Shown here piece after piece: positions 1 through 5,088 of a stretch of DNA of 6,757 nucleotides; the stretch's first letter is position 1; every line of letters begins with the position of its first letter. Origin of the DNA: an uncultured Collinsella sp. (GTDB taxonomy: Bacteria; Actinomycetota; Coriobacteriia; Coriobacteriales; Coriobacteriaceae); NCBI GenBank assembly GCA_900556705.1, contig USPT01000052.1:1-6757 (forward strand), given 5' to 3'. A program made the position numbers and the translations under genes. Below the pieces are notes generated by a model that was given only the letters and a program-made list of their open reading frames with translations, made no database searches and was not told the DNA's origin.

Positions 1-27
1 ATTGGCACATCAGCAAAGGAGAACATC

Positions 28-390
28 ATGGCGAAATTCTTTAAGGACCCCGACGGCAAGCTCATCGCTGCCCTTGGCGACGACGTTGCGACCCCTGCCG
101 GTTGCACGGAGCTGACCGCAAACACTGAGGACGCGGCGCACGAGAAGCACGTGCCTGTTGTCGAGACCGAGCGCGACGGTCACGTGATTCGTGCACGCGT
201 GGGCTCGGTCGAGCACCCCAGCCTGCCCGAACACTACATTGAGTGGATTGCGCTTGAGGCCGAGGGCCGCTTAGAGGTTCATTACCTTGAGCCCGGCATG
301 AAACCCGCGACGTTTTTCGCGGGCGGCTCCAAGACCGGTACCGTCTATGCCTACTGCAACCTGCACGGGCTGTGGTCCGCGACATTCTAG
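28..390 (+). CDS. Superoxide reductase (desulfoferrodoxin family, catalytic domain only)
   Basis: This is a 120-residue cytoplasmic protein of the desulfoferrodoxin/neelaredoxin family. The family reduces superoxide to hydrogen peroxide without releasing oxygen, usually with rubredoxin as electron donor, and is typical of anaerobes. All ligands of the catalytic Fe(His)4Cys centre are visible: H41 in EKHVP, H63 and H69 in HPSLPEHYIEW, and C110 and H113 in CNLHGLW. E39 and K40, the residues that assist catalysis, precede H41. The first 35 or so residues align with the desulforedoxin domain of two-iron enzymes (FFK, then LTANTEDAA), but the Cys pairs that bind its iron are gone and only C26 remains, as in class III enzymes. 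The ATG follows AAAGGAG (15-21) by 6 nt. The upstream promoter lies outside the window, and a terminator follows, so the gene probably ends its transcription unit. The family call is firm; the activity is inferred from intact ligands. Confidence 0.93.
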   Translation: MAKFFKDPDGKLIAALGDDVATPAGCTELTANTEDAAHEKHVPVVETERDGHVIRARVGSVEHPSLPEHYIEWIALEAEGRLEVHYLEPGMKPATFFAGGSKTGTVYAYCNLHGLWSATF

Positions 391-435
391 GAGCGCGCCC
401 CCGCTCGGGGTATCATAGCTAGCATATGCACATGC

Positions 436-468
436 AAGCGCCGGCTGCATTATGCGGCCGGCGCTTTT
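436..468 (+). terminator. Intrinsic terminator after the superoxide reductase gene
   Basis: AAGCGCCGGC (436-445) is the exact reverse complement of GCCGGCGCTT (457-466), and the run ends in TTTT (465-468). The inner GCAT/ATGC bases (447-450, 452-455) can extend the stem after one G-U pair, leaving a very small loop. This is a textbook Rho-independent terminator 46 nt past the superoxide reductase stop. It lies only 40 nt before the next start codon, so it could also act as an attenuator for that gene. Confidence 0.9.
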
Positions 469-492
469 ACTACGATTTCGATGGTTTACGAC

Positions 493-500
493 GGAAAGGG
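493..500 (+). promoter_or_regulatory. Ribosome binding site that fixes the start at 508
   Basis: GGAAAGGG ends 7 nt before the ATG at 508. The in-frame ATG at 481 has no purine-rich site before it and sits 12 nt after the terminator T-run. The protein from 508 begins MKLALAQIDMRLGD, which matches the usual N-terminus of nitrilase-fold NAD synthetases. Confidence 0.75.
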
Positions 501-507
501 CTGGGCC

Positions 508-2493
508 ATGAAGCTCGCGCTTGCACAGATCGATATGCGCCTGGGTGATATTGAGGGCATTTGCGGCCGCATCGAGGACCAGGCTCGTCTGGCCCACGAG
601 CGCGGGGCGCGCGTGCTGTGCGTTCCGGCTCCGCTCTTTATGGGCGCCATGCCCGGTGGCCTGGTGGGCGCTGCCGACTTTGAGCACGACGTGCTTGCCG
701 GTTTGACTGGTGTTGCCGAACGTATTCAGGAGCTTGACATGATCTGCATCGTGCCCGCGGCGGTTTCGTTTGAGAGCCAGCCGCTGCTCGACTACATGAT
801 GCTCAAGGACGGTCATGTGGTGCCGGCGCGTTCGAGCATTGCCCTGCAGCGTGGCGAGAACAACGATACGCGTTGGGCGCCGCCGGTGTTCGACGTGGAC
901 GGCGTGCGCATCGCCGTGATTTTTGACTTGGACCGCGAACTCGAGATGTTACCGACCGGTGTTGACCTCATTGCGTATTTCCAATTCAACGCGTTTGACA
1001 TGACCGACCGCGAGACTGCCGCCATTGCCGCCGTTCGCAGCGGCGCCTACCGCAAGATCGCCTCCAAGCGCAGCGTATGGTTTGCCTGCATGGCGCCGGT
1101 CGGTGCCTATGACGAGTCGGTGTATACCGGCGGGTCGTTTGTACTCGACGACTGCGGTCGCGTGGTGGCCCAAGCGCCGTGTTTTGAGGAGAGCCTACTG
1201 GTTCAGGAGATCCAGCGCGGTGTGATGCTCGATGCCCTGGAAGACCACGAGCTGCCCGAGTTTCGCTCCGAGGAATGGCTGTGGCAGGCGCTGGTGCTTG
1301 CCGTTCGCGATAACGCCCGCGCCCGCGGTGCGTCGCGCGCCGTGGTGGCGCTCGAGGGCGACTTGCCGTCGTCTTTGCTGGCGGCGCTGGCCGTCGACGC
1401 TCTGGGCCCGCGCAATGTGATTGGCCTGGTGCTGGGGCGCAACCGTATCTTTACTCCGGCGCAGGAAGAGGCCGAGGCTGCCCGCTGTGCCGCCGTCCGC
1501 GCCATCGCCGAGCGTTTACACATTCGCACTGTCGAGCGCGATGCACCGGATGCGACGCGTGTGCTCGATCGCGACGTGTCGGCGGGCGATGCCGAGCGTC
1601 TGCGCTCGCGCACGTTGGGCCTCATGCTGGAGGACACGGCGCTCGAGCTGGGTGCGATGGCGCTGAGCCCGCTGTCCAAAACCGAGTACGCGCTGGCGGC
1701 GCCGGCGCTTTGCGGCGGCTACCAGGGCGATTACGCGCCCTTTGGCGATGTGTACCTGTCGACGCTTGAGTTTGTGGCGCGCGTGCGCAACCGCACGTCT
1801 GCCGTGGTGCCCCAAGAGCTCGTGACGCTCAACGCGGTGGAAGATTGTATGGAGCGCGTGCTGGCGCAAGCGCTCTCGACGCTCGACGGTCCGGTCGATA
1901 TGCTCGACCGCGCGGCACAGCTGCTCGGCGGGCTTGAGCCGGGTGAGGTCGATGGCGCGCTCGAGGCGCACGTGGACCGCAATCGATCTTTCGACGACAT
2001 CCCGATGGCCGCTGGCAAGCCTGAGGCCTGCTCGCTGCTGCTGATGCTCGTTCGACAGGGTGAGGCTGCCCGCCGCATGTTGCCGATGGCGCCGATCGTC
2101 TCGGCCCGTTCGTTTGCCGAGCGTGCCTGGCCGTATATGCTCGCGTGGTCCGACCTGGGGCTTAACGGCAAGGAGCGTATGACGGTCGATTCGCTGGCGC
2201 GCGCCGAGGTGCGCCGTTTTGCTGACGAGGATACGAGCGAGCGCGTGCGAAACGAGATGATGGGCGTGCTGGGCGAGCTACTGGGTATTTCGCCCGAGCA
2301 AATGGAGGAGCTGCGCTCTGAGGACGGTCAGCGTCGTTTACACGAGGGAATGAAAAAGTTCGAGGGCGAGGTTCAGGACGCCATCGATAAGATGATGGGC
2401 GGCCAGGGTGGCCCGCAGGGTGGGCCCCAGGGTGGCCCGATGCCGCATCCGCCGGTTGATCCCCGACAATTTCCGTTCTTCTCTCAGAACTAG
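508..2493 (+). CDS. NAD+ synthetase-like protein with degenerate glutaminase and synthetase sites
   Basis: The protein has 661 residues and follows the architecture of glutamine-dependent NAD+ synthetase: a nitrilase-fold amidase (about 1-245), an adenylating ATP-pyrophosphatase domain (about 255-450) and the family's C-terminal segment (about 505-547). Landmarks are ALAQIDMRLGDIEG (4-17), AVDALG (295-300), SKTE (390-393, family NKSE) and YAPFGDVYL (409-417). Catalytic positions are replaced. The Glu of the usual PEL motif is A41 in VPAP. No lysine occurs in 101-133, and the expected Lys aligns near S110. The Cys of CED is F139 in IFDLD. The SGGxDSA loop reads EGDLPSS (283-289), losing the Asp. 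NAD+ formation from glutamine therefore looks impossible, and a binding or regulatory role is inference. Residues 555-630 look helical and end in a (QGGP)3 tail. Automated annotation would probably call it NAD(+) synthase. The reading frame is intact and long, so it is not a decaying pseudogene. Confidence 0.8.
   Translation: MKLALAQIDMRLGDIEGICGRIEDQARLAHERGARVLCVPAPLFMGAMPGGLVGAADFEHDVLAGLTGVAERIQELDMICIVPAAVSFESQPLLDYMMLKDGHVVPARSSIALQRGENNDTRWAPPVFDVDGVRIAVIFDLDRELEMLPTGVDLIAYFQFNAFDMTDRETAAIAAVRSGAYRKIASKRSVWFACMAPVGAYDESVYTGGSFVLDDCGRVVAQAPCFEESLLVQEIQRGVMLDALEDHELPEFRSEEWLWQALVLAVRDNARARGASRAVVALEGDLPSSLLAALAVDALGPRNVIGLVLGRNRIFTPAQEEAEAARCAAVRAIAERLHIRTVERDAPDATRVLDRDVSAGDAERLRSRTLGLMLEDTALELGAMALSPLSKTEYALAAPALCGGYQGDYAPFGDVYLSTLEFVARVRNRTSAVVPQELVTLNAVEDCMERVLAQALSTLDGPVDMLDRAAQLLGGLEPGEVDGALEAHVDRNRSFDDIPMAAGKPEACSLLLMLVRQGEAARRMLPMAPIVSARSFAERAWPYMLAWSDLGLNGKERMTVDSLARAEVRRFADEDTSERVRNEMMGVLGELLGISPEQMEELRSEDGQRRLHEGMKKFEGEVQDAIDKMMGGQGGPQGGPQGGPMPHPPVDPRQFPFFSQN
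2404..2439 (+). repeat. Three tandem 12-bp units encoding (QGGP)3
   Basis: CAGGGTGGCCCG (2404-2415) is followed by CAGGGTGGGCCC (2416-2427) and CAGGGTGGCCCG (2428-2439). The units are in frame and code for Gln-Gly-Gly-Pro three times near the C-terminus of the NAD synthetase-like protein. Such a tract can change copy number by slippage without breaking the frame. The encoded tail is probably disordered. Confidence 0.85.
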
Positions 2494-2501
2494 GTCGCTG
2501 C

Positions 2502-2599
2502 GCGCCCGCCAGAGCGGCAATCTGCCTTTCAATCGTCGGACATGACCGCCAGGTCAATGCCCTCCTCTTTCAAGGCACCTTGCTCGCTCTGGCGGGCGC
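2502..2599. repeat. 98-nt long hairpin / MITE-like inverted repeat
   Basis: GCGCCCGCCAGAGCG (2502-2516) is the perfect reverse complement of 2585-2599. Inside it GCAA (2517-2520) pairs with TTGC (2580-2583) after a one-base bulge at T2584, and TGCCTT (2523-2528) pairs with AAGGCA (2572-2577) across a 2x2 internal loop, giving about 25 pairs in total. The apex holds a smaller hairpin, TGACC (2543-2547) with GGTCA (2552-2556) around GCCA. TCGCT occurs on both flanks (2495-2499 and 2600-2604), which would suit a target-site duplication of a 100-bp insert, although the inverted termini are offset by 2 bp. No T-run follows either arm, so it is not an ordinary terminator. It may be a structured RNA, an interspersed palindromic repeat or a small MITE. 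Confidence 0.75.
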
Positions 2600-2635
2600 T
2601 CGCTTGCGTATACTCAACCTACAATTCGATCTCGG

Positions 2636-2666
2636 CTGACTTATAGGGCTAGCGTTGTGTTATTCT
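2636..2666 (+). promoter_or_regulatory. Predicted ruvCAB promoter (extended -10)
   Basis: The -10 candidate is TATTCT (2661-2666) preceded by TGT (2658-2660), which makes an extended -10. The best -35 is CTGACT (2636-2641), matching four of six consensus bases with a 19-nt spacer. That spacer is long, but the extended -10 can compensate. The start site would fall near 2673, inside the LexA box, leaving a leader of roughly 60 nt before ruvC. No other equally good promoter was seen in the gap. Confidence 0.6.
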
Positions 2667-2680
2667 AGAACAGACGTTCG
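2667..2680. promoter_or_regulatory. Predicted LexA operator (SOS / Cheo box)
   Basis: AGAACAGACGTTCG contains GAAC (2668-2671), a 4-nt spacer and GTTC (2676-2679). It matches 12 of 14 positions of the Bacillus-type LexA consensus CGAACRNRYGTTYC, failing only at the outermost bases. It begins one base after the -10 hexamer, so bound LexA would block the start site. A DNA-repair operon directly downstream makes the assignment convincing, although LexA itself is not in the window. Confidence 0.8.
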
Positions 2681-2722
2681 TGAATGATGCGCGGGGCCTT
2701 GTCTTGCGCTGTGCTTGTGGCG

Positions 2723-2730
2723 AGGGGAGG
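2723..2730 (+). promoter_or_regulatory. Strong ribosome binding site deciding the ruvC TTG start
   Basis: AGGGGAGG ends 5 nt before the TTG at 2736. The upstream in-frame TTG at 2715 would place this purine run inside the coding region and add seven residues unlike any RuvC N-terminus. Starting at 2736 puts ILGIDPG at the usual position. Confidence 0.8.
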
Positions 2731-2735
2731 TTGGC

Positions 2736-3257
2736 TTGGTTATCTTGGGCATCGACCCCGGTTTGGCTCATACGGGTTGGGGGATTATCGAGGAGCGGCG
2801 TGGCGAGGTTCGCTGCCGTGCCTATGGCTGCATCGAGACCAGTGCCGGAAGTCCGCTCGCGGTGCGCCTGTCGCATATCGCCCATGACCTTAAGGATGTC
2901 GTTGAGCGTTATCGACCCGACACGGCTGCTGTCGAGAGCATCTACTTTGGCGCCAACGTTCGTTCCGCCATCCCCACGGCGCATGCCCGCGGTGCTGCAC
3001 TCGTCGCACTTTCGGAATGCGCGCTCGAGATTGGCGAGTACACGCCCATGCAGATCAAACAGGCTGTGGTGGGCACCGGCGCCGCGGACAAGCGGCAGGT
3101 CGCCTACATGGTACGCACGCTCACACAGCTCGATCACGACCCGCATCCCGACCATGCCGCCGATGCCCTGGCCTGCGCCATCTGCCACGTAAACCTCAGC
3201 CGCACCCGCGCCCTCACCGGTGGCGAGTTCTATCAACAGAGAGGAACCGGATACTGA
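2736..3257 (+). CDS. ruvC: Crossover junction endodeoxyribonuclease RuvC
   Basis: RuvC is the dimeric Holliday-junction resolvase that nicks two opposing strands after RuvAB branch migration. From the TTG start the protein is 173 residues, the same length as the E. coli enzyme. The RNase H-like fold is recognisable from ILGIDPGLAHTGWGII at the N-terminus. Acidic catalytic residues are D7, E67 (AVESIYFG) and D143 in HAADAL. The fourth position is H140 instead of the Asp found in E. coli; Thermus thermophilus RuvC also uses His there, so activity is expected. The conserved TPMQIKQAVVGTGAADKRQV segment (103-122) is present. The initiation codon is the rare TTG, backed by a strong ribosome binding site. 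It is the first gene of ruvCAB, behind a predicted LexA-controlled promoter, and its TGA overlaps the ruvA ATG by one base. Confidence 0.97.
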   Translation: MVILGIDPGLAHTGWGIIEERRGEVRCRAYGCIETSAGSPLAVRLSHIAHDLKDVVERYRPDTAAVESIYFGANVRSAIPTAHARGAALVALSECALEIGEYTPMQIKQAVVGTGAADKRQVAYMVRTLTQLDHDPHPDHAADALACAICHVNLSRTRALTGGEFYQQRGTGY

Positions 3258-3877
3258 TGATTTCCCAGCTCCACGGAACGCTTGTCGAGGCCACGATGAG
3301 CTCTGCTGTCGTCGATGTGTCGGGCGTTGGCTTTGAGCTCGGCATCTCGGGCAGCACTGCGGCCACGTTGCCGACGCCCGGCGGCGAGGTCCGCCTCTAC
3401 GCGCGTATGCAGGTGCGCGAGGACGCCATGACACTTTTCGGTTTTTCCTCAAAGGATGAGCGCACGATGTTCGACCGGCTCGTGTCCGTTTCGGGCGTTG
3501 GCCCGCGCCTGGCGCTTGCCGTGCTTTCCACCTATACCGTGGGGCAGCTGTACTCGCTGGTGATGGCCGAGGACGACAAGGGCATGGCCAAGGTACCCGG
3601 TGTGGGCAAAAAGACAGCTCAGCGTCTGATCCTGGAGCTCAAGAGCACCTTTGCCAAGGACAAGGGCTTTGTGCCGGTCGATGTGATTCCCGGCCAGGTT
3701 GCGATGCCCGTGCTCGCTGCTGCTCCCTCGGCCATCGATGATGCCCGTGCGGCGCTCCATTCCATGGGCTTTAGCCCGCAGGAGACCGATGTTGCCCTGA
3801 GCGGGTATGATGGGCAAAATATGCGTGTCGAGGATCTGCTCGGCGCGGCGCTTAAGCGACTCGGAATGGATGCGTGA
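3257..3877 (+). CDS. ruvA: Holliday junction branch migration protein RuvA
   Basis: RuvA is the junction-binding subunit of the RuvAB complex; tetramers hold the four-way junction flat and load RuvB hexamers. The product is 206 residues (E. coli 203). Domain I is the N-terminal OB fold starting MISQLHGTLVE, with the acidic pin E55-D56 at the same numbers as in E. coli. Domain II carries two helix-hairpin-helix motifs, VSGVGPRLA (78-86) and VPGVGKKTA (113-121). After a variable linker (about 133-155), domain III, which contacts RuvB, begins near 159 and includes ARAALHSMGFS. The start is the ATG of the TGATG overlap with ruvC, with GAGAGGA (3239-3245) 11 nt upstream, so translation is probably coupled. 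Longer in-frame extensions upstream lie within ruvC and are not used. Confidence 0.98.
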   Translation: MISQLHGTLVEATMSSAVVDVSGVGFELGISGSTAATLPTPGGEVRLYARMQVREDAMTLFGFSSKDERTMFDRLVSVSGVGPRLALAVLSTYTVGQLYSLVMAEDDKGMAKVPGVGKKTAQRLILELKSTFAKDKGFVPVDVIPGQVAMPVLAAAPSAIDDARAALHSMGFSPQETDVALSGYDGQNMRVEDLLGAALKRLGMDA

Positions 3878-4944
3878 TGTGGGAAGCCGATGACTCTCAG
3901 GACCTGTGGGCGACGCCCGGCAACTCGCCGGCGGCATCTATGGCGCACGGCGAGCGCATGGTGGGCTCGGAGCTGACGGCCGAGGACCTCGATGTCGACC
4001 GCACTTTGCGCCCCCAGCGCCTGGACGATTACTGCGGCCAGGAGCACATCAAGCAGAGCCTGCGCGTGTTGATCGAAGCGGCGCAGAGCCGTGGCGAGAC
4101 GCTCGACCACGTGATCTTCTCGGGTCCTCCGGGCCTGGGCAAGACCACGCTGGCCACCGTTATCGCCAACGAGCTGGGCGCTCAGATCAAGACCACGAGT
4201 GGCCCTGCCATCGCGCGCACGGGCGACCTGGCGGCCATCCTTACTAACTTGCAGCCGGGCGATGTGCTGTTTATCGACGAGATCCACCGCCTCAACCGTT
4301 CGGTCGAGGAGGTCCTGTACCCCGCGATGGAGGACTTTGCCCTCGATATCGTGATTGGCAAGGGTCCGGCGGCGCGCTCGATTCGCCTGGATATCCCCAA
4401 GTTTACGCTGGTGGCGGCAACGACCCGCTCAGGCATGTTGACCGGCCCGTTGCGCGACCGCTTTGGCATTTCATATCGCCTGGATTACTACACGGTCGAG
4501 GAGCTCGCGCAGATTGTGACGCGCTCGGCGACTATCCTGGGCGTGACGATCGACCATCCCAGTGCACTCGAGATCGGCTTGCGTTCGCGCGGCACGCCAC
4601 GTCTTGCCAACCGTCTGCTCAAGCGCGTGCGCGATTACGCACAGGTGCGCGGCAACGGCCCCATCGAGCTCGATATCTGTCGCCAGGCGCTCGAGTTCTT
4701 CGAGATCGACGAGCTCGGTCTGGACTGGATGGATATTCGCATTTTGGAGACGCTCGCCAAGACGTTCTCCGGTCGCGCCGTGGGACTTACGACCCTTGCC
4801 AGCGCGGTGGGCGAGGACCCGGGCACGCTCGAGGATGTCTATGAGCCCTATTTGCTGCAGTGCGGATTGATGATTCGTACGCCGCAGGGCCGTCAGGCAA
4901 CCCTCCGCACCTTTGAGCACCTGGGGATTGAACCTACCGTTTAG
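3877..4944 (+). CDS. ruvB: Holliday junction branch migration ATPase RuvB
   Basis: RuvB is the AAA+ hexameric motor that pulls DNA through the RuvA-bound junction. The protein is 355 residues from the ATG. Motifs are Walker A GPPGLGKTT (83-91), Walker B FIDEIHR (132-138), the RuvA-binding hairpin region IVIGKGPAARSIRL (158-171), sensor 1 ATTRSG (181-186), arginine finger in LRDRFG (192-197), sensor 2 GTPRLANRLLKR (239-250) and a C-terminal winged helix ending GLMIRTPQGR. About 20 residues before the conserved VDRTLRP are extra compared with E. coli RuvB and look disordered. Internal ATGs at 3940 and 3958 would give a more usual length. ATG 3877 is preferred because it overlaps the ruvA stop as TGATG; the GTG at 3874 is also possible. 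The ribosome site is weak, which fits coupling to ruvA. Confidence 0.97.
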   Translation: MWEADDSQDLWATPGNSPAASMAHGERMVGSELTAEDLDVDRTLRPQRLDDYCGQEHIKQSLRVLIEAAQSRGETLDHVIFSGPPGLGKTTLATVIANELGAQIKTTSGPAIARTGDLAAILTNLQPGDVLFIDEIHRLNRSVEEVLYPAMEDFALDIVIGKGPAARSIRLDIPKFTLVAATTRSGMLTGPLRDRFGISYRLDYYTVEELAQIVTRSATILGVTIDHPSALEIGLRSRGTPRLANRLLKRVRDYAQVRGNGPIELDICRQALEFFEIDELGLDWMDIRILETLAKTFSGRAVGLTTLASAVGEDPGTLEDVYEPYLLQCGLMIRTPQGRQATLRTFEHLGIEPTV

Positions 4945-4998
4945 GGCGTTTTGTTTTGGCGGGCTGTTGGACTATCGCTGGGCATCGGGTAAACATAT

Positions 4999-5024
4999 CG
5001 CCGTTCATCGGTTACGGGCGTTTT
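4999..5024 (+). terminator. Candidate terminator after ruvB
   Basis: CGCCGT (4999-5004) pairs with AC-G-GGCG (5014-5020), with G5016 bulged and a 9-nt loop, followed by TTTT (5021-5024). GTAAA (4989-4993) can further pair with TTTAC (5022-5026), the usual A-tract/U-tract arrangement. The stem is short and imperfect, so this is moderate evidence for an end to the ruvCAB transcript 55 nt past its stop. Confidence 0.5.
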
Positions 5025-5040
5025 ACTATTGCGCGCCCGT
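5014..5040. repeat. Inverted repeat ACGGGCG-N13-CGCCCGT around the fhs -35
   Basis: ACGGGCG (5014-5020) and CGCCCGT (5034-5040) are perfect reverse complements separated by 13 nt. They enclose the candidate -35 of fhs and run up to its extended -10. The left arm is also the right arm of the candidate ruvB terminator, so the two RNA hairpins exclude each other. It could be a protein operator or simply GC-rich coincidence. Confidence 0.5.
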
Positions 5041-5048
5041 GCTATGCT
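5022..5048 (+). promoter_or_regulatory. Predicted fhs promoter (extended -10)
   Basis: TATGCT (5043-5048) is preceded by TGC (5040-5042), giving an extended -10. The best -35 is TTTACT (5022-5027), four of six consensus bases, with a short 15-nt spacer. The transcript would start near 5055 and leave a leader of about 34 nt. It is the strongest promoter-like pattern between ruvB and fhs. Confidence 0.55.
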
Positions 5049-5076
5049 GAATTGGTCTTTTTCTCATTCGGTAACG

Positions 5077-5082
5077 AAAGGA
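5077..5082 (+). promoter_or_regulatory. fhs ribosome binding site, within a possible hairpin
   Basis: AAAGGA ends 6 nt before the ATG at 5089 and fixes the start; an in-frame GTG at 5029 lies upstream of the predicted promoter -10. GGTC (5054-5057) can pair with GACC (5081-5084) and the following T-run with GAAAG (5076-5080), which would bury this site. A competing short hairpin is TTCG-GTAA-CGAA (5067-5078), with a GNRA-type loop. Confidence 0.7.
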
Positions 5083-5088
5083 CCGCCC

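Noticed and set aside
481..507. ATG at 481 as start of the NadE-like gene
   Set aside because: No ribosome site precedes it, it lies 12 nt after a terminator T-run, and the family N-terminus begins at 508.
271..816. 181-codon minus-strand frame across the superoxide reductase / NadE-like boundary
   Set aside because: It spans the terminator and two recognised genes on the other strand, with no recognisable motif or start signal.
2609..2614. TATACT as a -10 for ruvC
   Set aside because: No -35-like sequence at a suitable distance, and upstream DNA is the hairpin arm; TATTCT at 2661 with TGT and the LexA box fits better.
2529..2617. Minus-strand short open frame within the long hairpin, ending in a protein-like stretch (LKEEGIDLAVMSDD then stop)
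   Set aside because: It is closed upstream by an in-frame TAG near 2617, has at best a TTG start with a weak ribosome site, and is short enough to arise by chance. A remnant of a lost gene cannot be excluded.
2684..2887. 67-codon + strand frame starting at ATG 2684 as a leader peptide or gene
   Set aside because: It runs out of frame into ruvC, lacks a ribosome site and has no recognisable product.
5029..5088. GTG at 5029 as an fhs start adding 20 residues
   Set aside because: It lies before the predicted -10, and the extra residues do not resemble fhs N-termini; the ATG at 5089 has a good ribosome site.
5049..5088. Tetrahydrofolate riboswitch upstream of fhs
   Set aside because: The leader is only about 34-40 nt and lacks the architecture and conserved segments of known folate riboswitches.
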